DNA from: Pseudolactococcus plantarum
GTDB taxonomy: Bacteria; Bacillota; Bacilli; Lactobacillales; Streptococcaceae
Reading direction: 5' to 3'
Length of the DNA stretch: 64,000 nt
NCBI RefSeq assembly: GCF_002441715.1
Contig: NZ_JXJX01000004.1
Span: 112,812 to 176,811 of the forward strand
This document shows, piece after piece, positions 1 through 8,409 of the stretch. The notes under the pieces were generated by a model. The model had not been told where the DNA came from. It worked only from the letters and a program-made list of their open reading frames with translations, and did no database searches. How positions within the stretch are numbered: position 1 is the first letter of the stretch; each line of letters begins with the position of its first letter. Made by a program: the position numbers and the translations under genes.

Positions 1-343
1 CACTTTTTAAGCGTAAGCCGTAAACAACATTCTCATAAATAGAAAATGGGAAAGGATTAGGCTGTTGAAATACCATACCGATTTCTTTACGAAGCTCAAC
101 CATATCTGTTTTTGAGCTATAGATATCTTGTCCTTTGTAAAAAATTTCCCCTGTTACCTTGGCTGATGAGACTAAGTCATTCATTCGGTTAATAGAGCGT
201 ACCAAAGTTGATTTACCTGATCCTGATGGTCCAATCAAAGCTGTAATCTCACCTGGATAAAAATCCATATTAATATCGAATAAAGACTGTTTCTTGCCAT
301 AAAATAGTGACAAATCTTTAACTTGTAAAATAGGTTCTGTCAT
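1..343 (-). CDS. pstB: Phosphate ABC transporter ATP-binding protein PstB (first copy), 3' end outside window
   Basis: Only the N-terminal part (about 114 residues) is in the window; the gene runs off the left edge. It starts at the ATG complementary to 341-343, preceded by AAGGAAATAAT. The visible part holds a Walker A motif GPSGSGKS followed by the PstB-typical SxNRMND segment, and ends in the Q-loop region [15 protein letters not shown]. PstB is the cytoplasmic ATPase that powers high-affinity phosphate import through PstC-PstA. It is the last pst gene in the window and follows a second, non-identical pstB by about 90 bp. Two PstB proteins in tandem is the usual arrangement in lactococci and streptococci. 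A phoU gene would be expected next, outside the window. Confidence 0.93.
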   Translation of the reverse strand, partial: MTEPILQVKDLSLFYGKKQSLFDINMDFYPGEITALIGPSGSGKSTLVRSINRMNDLVSSAKVTGEIFYKGQDIYSSKTDMVELRKEIGMVFQQPNPFPFSIYENVVYGLRLKS

Positions 344-436
344 ATTATTTCCTTAATTTTTTAACGCCAATTCGCTAACTGTCAAACCAGAAATCTGTCA
401 TGTTGCTTTACAGGAGTTGGCAGTTATCTCTTTATA

Positions 437-1240
437 TTAACCAAAGTGACCTGAGACATAATCCCCGGTAGATTGCAATTCTGGTAGTGTAAAGATTTTT
501 TTAGTTTTATCGTACTCTATCAAATCACCTGAATAAAAGAAACCAGTATAATCACTAGCACGAGCTGCTTGTTGCATATTGTGTGTGACGATAATGATGG
601 TATAATTTTTTTTCAATTCCATCATCGTTTCTTCTAATTGCATTGTTGAGATTGGATCAAGTGCTGATGCAGGCTCATCCATCAATAAAATATCTGGTTT
701 CACAGCAATCGCTCTAGCGATACATAACCGTTGTTGCTGACCACCTGATAATGCTAAAGCAGATTTGTTTAAGTCATCTTTGACTTGGTCCCATAATGCT
801 GCTTGTCGTAGCGCTGTTTCTACAACCTCATCTAACGTTTTCTTATCTTTAACACCTTGACGCTCTAGTGCAAAAGTAATATTACGATAAATCGATTTTG
901 AAAATGGGTTAGGTCTTTGAAACACCATGCCGATATGCTTACGCATCTCATAAACATTAACATTTTGTTTATTAACATCAACACCTTGGTAGCTGATTTC
1001 TCCCGTCACTTTAGCGATAGGAATGGTATCATTCATTCGGTTAAGACTACGTAAATATGTTGATTTACCAGATCCTGATGGGCCAATCAAAGCAGTAATC
1101 TTATTCTTTTCAAATTTCATATCAATCCCCTTGATTGATTCATTTGTCCCATAATAGACATGCAAATCTTTTGTTTCAAGCGCAATTTCTTTATCTTCAA
1201 GGCCAATAATGTGACGTTGTGTCCAATCATAAGTTGCCAT
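437..1240 (-). CDS. pstB: Phosphate ABC transporter ATP-binding protein PstB (second copy)
   Basis: This 267-residue ABC ATPase has Walker A GPSGSGKS at about residues 53-60, Q-loop FQRPNPF, signature LSGGQQQR, Walker B ILLMDEP and the switch histidine in IVTHNMQQA. The NRMND segment after Walker A and the closing GDYVSGHFG tail are typical of PstB. It has about 25 extra N-terminal residues compared with the neighbouring copy. It is the nucleotide-binding subunit of the phosphate importer and probably pairs with, or alternates with, the downstream PstB on the PstC-PstA channel. It lies about 118 bp after pstA in the same direction. The best Shine-Dalgarno match (AAAGGAA) is rather far, about 13 nt, from the ATG. 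Confidence 0.95.
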   Translation of the reverse strand: MATYDWTQRHIIGLEDKEIALETKDLHVYYGTNESIKGIDMKFEKNKITALIGPSGSGKSTYLRSLNRMNDTIPIAKVTGEISYQGVDVNKQNVNVYEMRKHIGMVFQRPNPFSKSIYRNITFALERQGVKDKKTLDEVVETALRQAALWDQVKDDLNKSALALSGGQQQRLCIARAIAVKPDILLMDEPASALDPISTMQLEETMMELKKNYTIIIVTHNMQQAARASDYTGFFYSGDLIEYDKTKKIFTLPELQSTGDYVSGHFG

Positions 1241-1358
1241 AGTATAACTCAGTTCCTTTCTGTTTTAAGTCTATCTTTAAACTACTTACAAGTTAGTCGT
1301 TATCTGATGACTATCGTTTATTTTATCAAGAGATAACACCTAATCTGCCAAAGAGGAC

Positions 1359-2246
1359 TTACGACGCTGTCAACTTACTATGAATTTTTTTACCAATAAA
1401 GCGAGCACCAAAATTAAATAAGAGAACAAAAATAATGAGTACGGCACTAGCACCCGCTGAGACTGCTGCACCATCTGGTACTGTTCCTTCTCCATTTACT
1501 TTCCAGATATGCACAGCCAATGTTTCGGCCTGACGGAAAATAGAGATGGGTGAGCTGACAGACATCGGATTCCAGTTTGACCAGTTAAGAGCTGGTGCTG
1601 ATTGTCCGGCTGTATAGATAAGTGCGGCAGCTTCACCAAAGATACGACCTGATGATAATACCACACCTGTGATGATACCAGGTAATGCTTCTGGGACGAT
1701 AACGTGTAAAACAGTTTCCCAGCGTGATAACCCAAGTGCTAGTCCACCTTCACGTTGTGTGTGATGTACAGCTCTTAAAGATTCCTCAACATTACGCGTC
1801 ATTAACGGTAAGTTAAACACTGTTAAGGCTAAAGCACCTGAGATAATTGAAAATCCGTAGCCAAATTGTACAACAAAAATTAGAAATCCAAACAAAACAA
1901 CAACAACTGAAGGGAGTGAACTCAATATTTCAATAGATGTTCTAACCAGATTAGTTAACCATGAATTTTGATTGGCATACTCAGATAAGTAGATACCTGC
2001 ACCAAGCGAAAGTGGAAAAGAGATAACCATCGTTACGATTAATAGGAAAATACTATTAAACAGTTGAATACCTATCCCACCACCCACTTCATATGCTTTT
2101 GCAGGGCTAGTTAGGAAATGCCAAGAAATGTTTGGTAACCCTCTAAGTAAAATGTAAAGTAGTAAAGAAGCTAAAATGATAACGATAATGCCAGAAATGC
2201 CGTAGAGGACGTTTGTTGCAATTTTATCAACTTTCTTTGGATTCAT
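1359..2246 (-). CDS. pstA: Phosphate ABC transporter permease PstA
   Basis: This 295-residue polytopic membrane protein has about six hydrophobic segments and a binding-protein-dependent transport motif (EALPGIITGVVLSSGRIFGEAAA, shown here only as its key EAL-G-I-GEAAA pattern) where it contacts the ATPase. The N-terminus (KVDKIATNVLYGISGI) and the LPxxSWHFLTSPA region match the PstA family. With PstC it forms the inner-membrane phosphate channel. Its ATG overlaps the pstC stop by 4 bp (ATGA), so translation is probably coupled. A SD-like AGAGGAAAA lies upstream of the ATG. Length is normal for the family. Confidence 0.95.
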   Translation of the reverse strand: MNPKKVDKIATNVLYGISGIIVIILASLLLYILLRGLPNISWHFLTSPAKAYEVGGGIGIQLFNSIFLLIVTMVISFPLSLGAGIYLSEYANQNSWLTNLVRTSIEILSSLPSVVVVLFGFLIFVVQFGYGFSIISGALALTVFNLPLMTRNVEESLRAVHHTQREGGLALGLSRWETVLHVIVPEALPGIITGVVLSSGRIFGEAAALIYTAGQSAPALNWSNWNPMSVSSPISIFRQAETLAVHIWKVNGEGTVPDGAAVSAGASAVLIIFVLLFNFGARFIGKKIHSKLTAS

Positions 2247-3169
2247 GATAATTTTCCTCTCTTCGCAATTGCGCGCATACCGATATTAAATAGTAAAGAC
2301 ATAAATAATAGAATAAGGGCTAATGACCATAACACATTATTTTGAACTGTTCCCATGATTGTATTGCCAATACCTTGTGTCAAAACAGACGTCAAAGTTG
2401 AAGCAGGCGATGTCAACCCTTTTGGTAAGATGGCTGCATTACCGACAACCATCTGTATCGCGAGTGCTTCACCAAATGCACGTGCCATACCAAAGACAAC
2501 CGCAGTTAAAATCCCTGGTGTTGCTGCTCTCAGTAAAACACGAGAAATCGTTTGCCATCTTGTGGCACCAAGACCAAGTGATGCTTCTTTATAGAAGTTC
2601 GGCACAGCCTTTAATGCATCAACACTCATCGATGTTACTGTTGGTAAAATCATGACAAATAAAACAAACACACCTGATAAAAGACCAAAACCAGTCCCGC
2701 CGAAGATACCGCGAATAAAAGGTACAACAACAGTTAACCCGATAAATCCGTAAACAACTGACGGAATACCAACTAAGAGTTCAATAACTGGTTGTAATAT
2801 TTTTGCACCACGATTTGGTGAGATTTCAGTCATAAATACTGCTGCACCAATTGCAAATGGTGTTGCTAAAATAGCAGACAAAAGTGTCACGATTAAAGAC
2901 CCTGCGATCATAGGTAGCGCACCCACTAAAGGTTTGCCATCAGGACCGAGTTGTGACGGGTTCCATGTTGTCCCAAATAAGAATTTAAATGGATTAATTT
3001 TATTAACAAAGAAGGTTGATAACCCTTTTTGTGCGACAAAGAAGAAAATCATGGCAACAACAAAGACAATTAATGCGATACAAAGAAAGGTAATTGTTTT
3101 GCCAAATTTTTCTAGTTGAGAGTTTTTTGATTTAGAAAGTAACTTTTCTTGAATATTTTGTTTTTCCAT
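2243..3169 (-). CDS. pstC: Phosphate ABC transporter permease PstC
   Basis: This 308-residue membrane protein begins with a charged cytoplasmic tail (about 25 residues) before the first membrane segment. The FFGTTWNPSQ-like sequence FLFGTTWNPSQLGPDGK, the PVIELLVGIPSVVYGFIG segment and the cytoplasmic loop ending FGEALA are PstC hallmarks. It is the second half of the phosphate channel. It follows the second pstS gene by about 109 bp that contain a small perfect hairpin (ATGATA-n6-TATCAT on the coding strand) but no clear terminator, so it is probably in the same transcript. I see no good SD sequence just before the ATG. Confidence 0.95.
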   Translation of the reverse strand: MEKQNIQEKLLSKSKNSQLEKFGKTITFLCIALIVFVVAMIFFFVAQKGLSTFFVNKINPFKFLFGTTWNPSQLGPDGKPLVGALPMIAGSLIVTLLSAILATPFAIGAAVFMTEISPNRGAKILQPVIELLVGIPSVVYGFIGLTVVVPFIRGIFGGTGFGLLSGVFVLFVMILPTVTSMSVDALKAVPNFYKEASLGLGATRWQTISRVLLRAATPGILTAVVFGMARAFGEALAIQMVVGNAAILPKGLTSPASTLTSVLTQGIGNTIMGTVQNNVLWSLALILLFMSLLFNIGMRAIAKRGKLS

Positions 3170-3278
3170 GTGGTTTTAATTTCTATTTATAATGTTTTAA
3201 CCTATCATGATTTTGAGTATATTCATAACTGATGCTTCTATGATACACACTTATCATCATGACAATTAAAACTAAGCT

Positions 3279-4139
3279 CTACTTTTTAGTGACTTGACCA
3301 TGTGCATCACGGTCAATTTTCATCTCAGAAATCGATATATAACCCATTTTTTTAACTAACGTTTTTTGAACATCATCAGATAAGATATCTTCTATGAACG
3401 CTTTCGTCAAACTAGAGGGTTGCCCTTTGGTATACATATGTTCATATGCCCAGATTGGCCATTTGTTTGTTGCGACATTTGCTACTGTCGGTGCGTAACC
3501 ATTGAGTTTAACTTTAGTTACAGAATTATCAACATTTGAAAATGCTAGATAACTGATTGCACCCGGTGTTTGTGCAACAATCGATTTAACCATACCAGAG
3601 GAATCTTGTTCCTGAGAATTTTTGGATTGTTTACCATTCATAATCCAACGTTCAAAGGTTGATCTTGTTCCTGAACCAGTCGCACGATTGATCAAAACAA
3701 TTTTTTGATCTTTACCGCCAACTGCTTGCCAGTTACTAATCTCACCTGTGAAAATCTGACGTAATTGCTCTGACGTTAAAGCGTCTATCCCAACTGACTT
3801 GTTGACGATTGGCGTAATCCCCACGACGGCAACTTTATGGTCAACTAATTTTTTCGGATCAATCCCGTCTTTTTCTTCAGCAAACAAATCAGAATTACCG
3901 ATTTGAACTGCACCAGATTGTACTTGAGATAATCCGGTTCCTGATCCGCCACCCTGCACATTAATAAACTTACCGGGGTGTTTTTGTGCAAATGTTTCCG
4001 CCGCAGACTCCACTAAAGGCTGTAAGGCACTAGAACCTACAGCCGTTATTGATTCACCTTTGTTGATCCACTTGGCACAACCTGATACAGTTACCATGAC
4101 AGCCAAGAGTGATGCAAAAAGAAATAACTTTCTTCTCAT
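3279..4139 (-). CDS. pstS: Phosphate-binding lipoprotein PstS (operon-proximal copy)
   Basis: This is a solute-binding lipoprotein of about 286 residues. The signal peptide starts [14 protein letters not shown] and ends in lipobox VSGC. The mature part has the PstS phosphate-binding signatures: [39 protein letters not shown] and GAISYLAFS. It captures phosphate at the outer face and delivers it to PstC-PstA. I start it at the ATG ending at 4139, which has a GGAGG five bases upstream; a longer reading from 4160 (seven extra residues, MNDFGGI) is possible but would place polar residues before a normal signal peptide. It is a paralogue of the PstS encoded upstream; both share the domain pattern end to end. 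Confidence 0.93.
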   Translation of the reverse strand: MRRKLFLFASLLAVMVTVSGCAKWINKGESITAVGSSALQPLVESAAETFAQKHPGKFINVQGGGSGTGLSQVQSGAVQIGNSDLFAEEKDGIDPKKLVDHKVAVVGITPIVNKSVGIDALTSEQLRQIFTGEISNWQAVGGKDQKIVLINRATGSGTRSTFERWIMNGKQSKNSQEQDSSGMVKSIVAQTPGAISYLAFSNVDNSVTKVKLNGYAPTVANVATNKWPIWAYEHMYTKGQPSSLTKAFIEDILSDDVQKTLVKKMGYISISEMKIDRDAHGQVTKK

Positions 4140-4167
4140 AATTCCTCCAAAATCATTCATTACTCCT

Positions 4168-4210
4168 ATTTTAACATTTAAGTATCTGTTAAATGTAAAT
4201 TTTATGTAAA
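4168..4210 (-). promoter_or_regulatory. Predicted Pho-box promoter of the second pstS gene
   Basis: On the coding strand TTTACA occurs at 4205-4210 and again at 4194-4199, exactly 11 bp apart, followed by TTAACA at 4187-4192. About 20 bp later comes an extended -10 (TGTTAAAAT, 4168-4176). The layout matches PhoP-activated promoters of Bacillus, where TTnACA repeats replace the -35. The predicted start near 4161 would give a leader of about 21 nt carrying the GGAGG of pstS. The regulator itself is not in the window. Confidence 0.6.
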
Positions 4211-4258
4211 AATTTTGGGGATCGAGAGACTGGTGAGGATGTTATTTATTTTTTGATT

Positions 4259-4308
4259 AAAAAAGATACCTCACATTCGATATATGAAACAAACAGAGGT
4301 ATCTTTTT
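4259..4308 (-). terminator. Rho-independent terminator after the first pstS
   Basis: Inverted repeat AAAAGATACCTC / GAGGTATCTTTT with a 23-nt loop and T runs on both sides. It lies just downstream of the 4372-5244 pstS gene and upstream of the second pstS promoter. It is likely to make the first pstS message more abundant than the rest of the operon. Confidence 0.75.
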
Positions 4309-4371
4309 ATAGTTAAGATCAAACTCAGCAAAGGCTAAGTTGATTAATACTGAGTAACATTTTTTTTAATA

Positions 4372-5244
4372 TTATTTAACGTTACCGTCTTGGTCACGTG
4401 TTACTTTCATGTCATCAATTGCAAGGTATCCTAATTTTTCAAGGAGTGTTTTATTACTTGTAACTGCTTTGATGAATTTTTCTTGACCTTCAGTTGTATT
4501 GTCTTTTTGTGTATACATATGCTCATAAGACCAGATTTTCCACTCATTTTTAGCAACATTTGCTTCTGTTGGTTTTACATCGTCGATCTCAAGTGCTTTG
4601 ATTGTATCTTTGATATTTGAAAATGCTACGTAGCTGATTGCGCCTGGTGTTTGTGAAACCATTTGAACAACTGCACCAGATGAATCTTGTTCACTTGCTT
4701 TAACTACTTGTGTATTGTCTAAACCATATTTTTCAAAGTTAAAACGTGTACCAGAACCTTCTGCACGGTTGATAACTGTGATTTTTTGATCTTGACCGCC
4801 AACTTCTTTCCAGTTAGTAATTTTACCAGAGAAGATATCTTTAAGCTGTGCTTTTGTTAAGCCATCAACTTTAGTTTCTTTATTTACAATTGGTGCAAAC
4901 CCAACAACTGCAACTTTATGATCTTTGACTTTAGGTGCGATGTCTTTACTTTTTTCTTCAGCAAATAAATCTGAATTACCGATTTGAATTGCGCCAGTTG
5001 AAACTTGTGATAACCCAAGACCAGATCCACCACCTTGAACAGTAATTTGTAAGTTAGTGTTGTCTTGTGTAAATCCTTCAACATTTGCTTCAACTAAAGG
5101 TTGTAGCGCAGTTGATCCTGCAACAGTAATTTTTTCTGTTTTAGCTGATGATGAATCTTTAGCGGCATCCCCTGATTTTTGTCCACAAGCTGCAAGTGCG
5201 AAAATTGAAGCGGCTGCTACTGATAACAAAAGTGTTTTTTTCAT
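4372..5244 (-). CDS. pstS: Phosphate-binding lipoprotein PstS (first gene of the pst operon)
   Basis: This solute-binding lipoprotein of about 290 residues begins MKKTLLLSVAAASIFALAAC, a signal peptide with lipobox LAAC. Phosphate-binding signatures are VAGSTALQPLVE, QGGGSGLGLSQVSTG, NRAEGSGTRFNFE and GAISYVAFS. I place the start at the ATG ending at 5244 (AAGGAA about 7 nt upstream) rather than at an upstream in-frame GTG at 5274, which would put ten polar residues before the signal peptide. It is first in the pst operon and has its own promoter and a terminator behind it. Two PstS copies resemble the lactococcal pstF-pstE arrangement. Confidence 0.93.
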   Translation of the reverse strand: MKKTLLLSVAAASIFALAACGQKSGDAAKDSSSAKTEKITVAGSTALQPLVEANVEGFTQDNTNLQITVQGGGSGLGLSQVSTGAIQIGNSDLFAEEKSKDIAPKVKDHKVAVVGFAPIVNKETKVDGLTKAQLKDIFSGKITNWKEVGGQDQKITVINRAEGSGTRFNFEKYGLDNTQVVKASEQDSSGAVVQMVSQTPGAISYVAFSNIKDTIKALEIDDVKPTEANVAKNEWKIWSYEHMYTQKDNTTEGQEKFIKAVTSNKTLLEKLGYLAIDDMKVTRDQDGNVK

Positions 5245-5377
5245 AAAGTTTTCCTTATACTGTACCTTACTCACTATGTCCTAATGTATCTTTTTGAATG
5301 ATTTTGGATACTTAGCTGATTAGTCCTGTAGTTTTCAAGTATTATTTATTTTGTAGGCACAATTACCTTACAAAATA

Positions 5378-5443
5378 ATTATACCGCTGAATTGACTAAA
5401 CACATGTAAAAATTACCTTTTGTTTTTGTAAAAAAAAGGTAAA
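5378..5443 (-). promoter_or_regulatory. Predicted Pho-box promoter of the first pstS gene
   Basis: A -10 TATAAT sits at 5378-5383. Upstream, on one helical phase of 11 bp, are TTAGTC (5394-5399), TTTACA (5405-5410), TTTACA (5427-5432) and TTTACC (5438-5443), with the 5416 position degenerate. TTTACA ends about 21 bp from the -10, nearly the same geometry as at the second pstS. This is consistent with activation by a PhoP/PnpR-type response regulator under phosphate limitation. Confidence 0.6.
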
Positions 5444-5449
5444 AACAAA

Positions 5450-5478
5450 CAAAAAACACGCTTTTATTAGCGTGTTTT
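5450..5478 (-). terminator. Terminator of the iron-uptake gene cluster
   Basis: Stem AAAACACGC / GCGTGTTTT with an 8-nt loop followed on the minus strand by TTTTTTGTTTG. It overlaps the stop codon of the flavoprotein gene. Confidence 0.85.
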
Positions 5479-6496
5479 AGTTGAAATAGTTGGCTTTTAT
5501 TGCTTGGCTTTTAGCTTTAAACACCTCATTATGCGTTGATACGCTTAACTGCTCTACAACTGTATCATCGAGATATACTGCAACCTGAGTAGCTGCTTTT
5601 GTTGCTTCTGACAAACACGCCGCTAAATTATAGTGTTTGCCTTCATACGCACCTAAACTTCCTACTACAAACAAGCCTGCTATATTGGTTGAGGTATCTG
5701 GATTATTTTGGATGAAGCTATGGCCATTTTGATCTAACATTGTGACATCAAAATTTTCAAACGTGATAGCTTTAGATTCATATTTGGTGCCAAGATGTAC
5801 CAAAATTTCAGAAACTTCAAGTCTTGAACCATTTGATAAGGCAACCTCTGATATCACAGATTCTGTACTTTTAAACGCATCAATATCAGTATTCGTATAG
5901 ATAATCACATTATCTAAAAAGACGGAAACATCACTAAAATGTGCTTTTTTGGTCACTAAAATAACCGTTTTTGCTATTTTTTGTAACAATATGGCATATT
6001 CAGTAAGACTTTCAGGATTACCATAAATTAGTACTGTTTTGTTGACATACGCGTCAAACTTAATGAGTTCAGTTGCAATATAGTGCAAATTATCAAAGCC
6101 ATCATTTTCCTTAAGTTTGAGCTTTCTAGGATGAATGATACCAGAAGATGCGGCTAAAATTACTGTTTTTGCTAGATATATCGTATCATCTTGCGTTGTG
6201 AGCACAAACTCTGAACTTGTTTTACTAATTTTTGTAACGCTCTGATTAAGTGTAATATCTGCAGGAAAGTGTTTCGCACCGGCCACGAGATTATTTGCTA
6301 TCTCACTCCCTAGTTTGCCTTGAGACCCTGCTACATCCCAAATTAATTGCTCTTGATACAAGGGTATCCGACCACCAAGTGTTGCTCTTGCTTCAAGTAA
6401 CTTTATTTTTAACTTTCGTACCCCACAAGAGAAACTACTATATAAACCAGAAGGACCGCCGCCTACTATTACAACATCATACTTTTCATCACGCAT
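5477..6496 (-). CDS. Thioredoxin-reductase/ferredoxin-NADP-reductase-like flavoprotein of the siderophore cluster
   Basis: This protein of about 339 residues has the FAD-binding N-terminus VVIVGGGPSGLYSSF and the GGRIPLYQEQLIWDVAG segment of the YumC-type ferredoxin-NADP reductase/thioredoxin reductase fold. There is no redox-active CxxC, so it is not a thioredoxin reductase. The NADPH-binding motif is degraded (LIYGNPESLTEYA in place of a VxGGGDSAxxxA form) and the late GD that normally holds FAD is GS (VVGSLGAYEGKHYN). It is last in the iron transporter cluster, 38 bp after the binding protein gene. A role in reducing or releasing ferric siderophore is an inference from context; I recall lactococcal fhu loci ending in such a gene (fhuR) but cannot check. 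Start chosen at ATG 6496 with AGAGG upstream; a TTG at 6529 also opens the frame. Confidence 0.75.
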   Translation of the reverse strand: MRDEKYDVVIVGGGPSGLYSSFSCGVRKLKIKLLEARATLGGRIPLYQEQLIWDVAGSQGKLGSEIANNLVAGAKHFPADITLNQSVTKISKTSSEFVLTTQDDTIYLAKTVILAASSGIIHPRKLKLKENDGFDNLHYIATELIKFDAYVNKTVLIYGNPESLTEYAILLQKIAKTVILVTKKAHFSDVSVFLDNVIIYTNTDIDAFKSTESVISEVALSNGSRLEVSEILVHLGTKYESKAITFENFDVTMLDQNGHSFIQNNPDTSTNIAGLFVVGSLGAYEGKHYNLAACLSEATKAATQVAVYLDDTVVEQLSVSTHNEVFKAKSQAIKANYFN

Positions 6497-6534
6497 CGCT
6501 AATCCTCTTCTACACGCACTATCTATCAAATTTA

Positions 6535-7581
6535 TTATTTATCTTTAAGATCAGGGTAAACTTGTTTGGCAAATGCATCCATACCTGCTAAAGATTGATA
6601 ACTGTAACCAAACAGATCATTATAATTTAAGATATAAACTTTCTTATTTTTAATGGCTTTTAGATTTGATACTTTATCACTCTTATAGAGTGCTTTAACC
6701 ATTTTTTCAGCATTGTCTGTATTATCCCACTTAGAAATAATGATCATATCTGGATTAGATTCGATAATTTTTTCAATACTCACTGCTCCTGTTGGCACAT
6801 CGTAGGCCTGTTTCAGTTTAAGCATATTAAACAAGCTCACAGCAAATGTCTCTCCTGTTATTGAGTATCCTGTGAGGTCATTGGGATCATTTGAGATAAG
6901 ATAGGCAAATGTTTGAGGTTTATCAACAGATTTTAATCGGTCTTTTAAGGCTGTTTCTTGCGTTTTTATCTTTGTTTTAAAGGCATCTGCCGCTTGTTTG
7001 ACGTTAAAAATTTTACCAAGATTATCGATATCTCCATAAATAGAATCAAAAGTACCACCTGTAGTAGACGATTTCATGATATAGGTTGGGATTTGCATCT
7101 CGTTTAATGAATCGACTGTTCCCACGCCCCATTCTGATTTTTCAAATAAGCCACCTCGACCAAATACAAAATCAGGATTCACTGATAGCGCAGTTTCTTG
7201 TGTGATATATTTATCACCTAAATTTTTCAGGTGATTAAATTCTTTTTCAACGCTTGTATCTTTATCTCCAAATGTCGCCCCGACACCAGCAATTGACTTC
7301 TCTAGTCCTAGATGTAGCAATAATTCTGCCATAGGTCTGGTATTTACGACTACTTTTTTAGGTGCATGGGTAAACGTTTGTGTGCTTTCTGGCCATGTTG
7401 GATCACCTGTTGCGCCACTTGCTGCCACTTTTTTATAATTTTTAATTTTCAGTGGATAAACCGTTTTTGCTGATTGACTACTTGTCTCTTTAGTTTTGCT
7501 TGCTTGATGATTACCACAAGCTGCTAATGCAAAAACAGATACACTTAAAAGGACTGTAGCGATTATTTTTTTCTTTTTCAT
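6535..7581 (-). CDS. Iron-siderophore (FhuD/FecB-type) substrate-binding lipoprotein
   Basis: This 348-residue lipoprotein has signal peptide MKKKKIIATVLLSVSVFALAAC and a helical-backbone binding-protein fold. Class III binding-protein features are PKKVVVNTRPMAELLLHLGL, the GVGATFGDKD loop, NPDFVFGRGG, IESNPDMIIIS and a C-terminal NDLFGYSYQSLAGMDAF segment. It would bind a ferric siderophore, haem or cobalamin outside the membrane. Iron siderophore is the likeliest ligand, because the neighbours are a FecCD permease and a FecE ATPase and lactic bacteria have few corrinoid users. Ligand specificity cannot be read from sequence. AAGGAG lies just upstream of the ATG. Confidence 0.88.
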   Translation of the reverse strand: MKKKKIIATVLLSVSVFALAACGNHQASKTKETSSQSAKTVYPLKIKNYKKVAASGATGDPTWPESTQTFTHAPKKVVVNTRPMAELLLHLGLEKSIAGVGATFGDKDTSVEKEFNHLKNLGDKYITQETALSVNPDFVFGRGGLFEKSEWGVGTVDSLNEMQIPTYIMKSSTTGGTFDSIYGDIDNLGKIFNVKQAADAFKTKIKTQETALKDRLKSVDKPQTFAYLISNDPNDLTGYSITGETFAVSLFNMLKLKQAYDVPTGAVSIEKIIESNPDMIIISKWDNTDNAEKMVKALYKSDKVSNLKAIKNKKVYILNYNDLFGYSYQSLAGMDAFAKQVYPDLKDK

Positions 7582-7645
7582 GTTTTCTCCTTATTAATAC
7601 CATTTGTCACGTAACGATACGCTTTTTGAAATAGTTTTATTGTAA

Positions 7646-8407
7646 TTAAATCGAATAGTGAAATCCTAACTTTTTAGTAATCGGATTTTCATAAATTTGA
7701 CAGTTGACTTGGAAGATCTCATTAATCAGTGACTCTGTTAGTACCTCCTCAGGTGTTCCCTGCGCCACTAACTCACCATCTTTTAACGCATAGATATAAT
7801 CACAATAAGATGCTGTCAACTCCAAATCATGTAGCGCAACAAACGTTGTAATATTTAACTGCTTGACCGCCGTCAAAATCTCTAGTTGATAGCGAATATC
7901 TAGATGATTAGTTGGTTCATCTAGAATCATGATTTGTGGTTCTTGTGCAATCGTTCTGGCTAAAATCACACGTTGCTTTTCACCTCCTGATAAGGACAAA
8001 AAGCTTCTATGTCTATAGTTCATTAAATTAGTACGAAGTAGTGCTTCTTGTACACGTTGATAATCATACAGATTATCAGATTCCATCAGTTTTTTATGGG
8101 GTGTTCTACCCAATAACACCACTTGTTCGACAGTTAAATCAAAGTTTAACTCATTAAACTGTCCAACGACACCTAGCTGTTTGGCAACACGTCTATTTGA
8201 GGCTTTGACAACATCAAGATCATCTAAAAAAATCGTGCCTTTTATCGGTGAAATACTTTTATAAATACTTTTTAACAAAGTTGATTTCCCAGACCCATTT
8301 GCACCAATCAAACCAACAGTTTGCTTGTCAGGTACGTGTAAGGTTAAGTCTTTAACAATTGGCTTACGCGCGACTTCTATTGTAATATGTTCAACTGTTA
8401 ATTCCAT
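7646..8407 (-). CDS. Iron-siderophore ABC transporter ATP-binding protein (FecE/FhuC family)
   Basis: This 253-residue ATPase has Walker A GANGSGKS (about residues 36-43), a Q-loop GQFNELNFDLTVEQVVLLGRTPHK typical of the FecE family, signature LSGGEKQR and Walker B MILDEPTNHLDI. It energises the FecCD-type permease encoded 2 bp upstream. The two genes have the normal order permease, ATPase, binding protein. SD GGGAG precedes the ATG. Family identity is certain; substrate is inferred. Confidence 0.92.
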   Translation of the reverse strand: MELTVEHITIEVARKPIVKDLTLHVPDKQTVGLIGANGSGKSTLLKSIYKSISPIKGTIFLDDLDVVKASNRRVAKQLGVVGQFNELNFDLTVEQVVLLGRTPHKKLMESDNLYDYQRVQEALLRTNLMNYRHRSFLSLSGGEKQRVILARTIAQEPQIMILDEPTNHLDIRYQLEILTAVKQLNITTFVALHDLELTASYCDYIYALKDGELVAQGTPEEVLTESLINEIFQVNCQIYENPITKKLGFHYSI

Positions 8408-8409
8408 AG

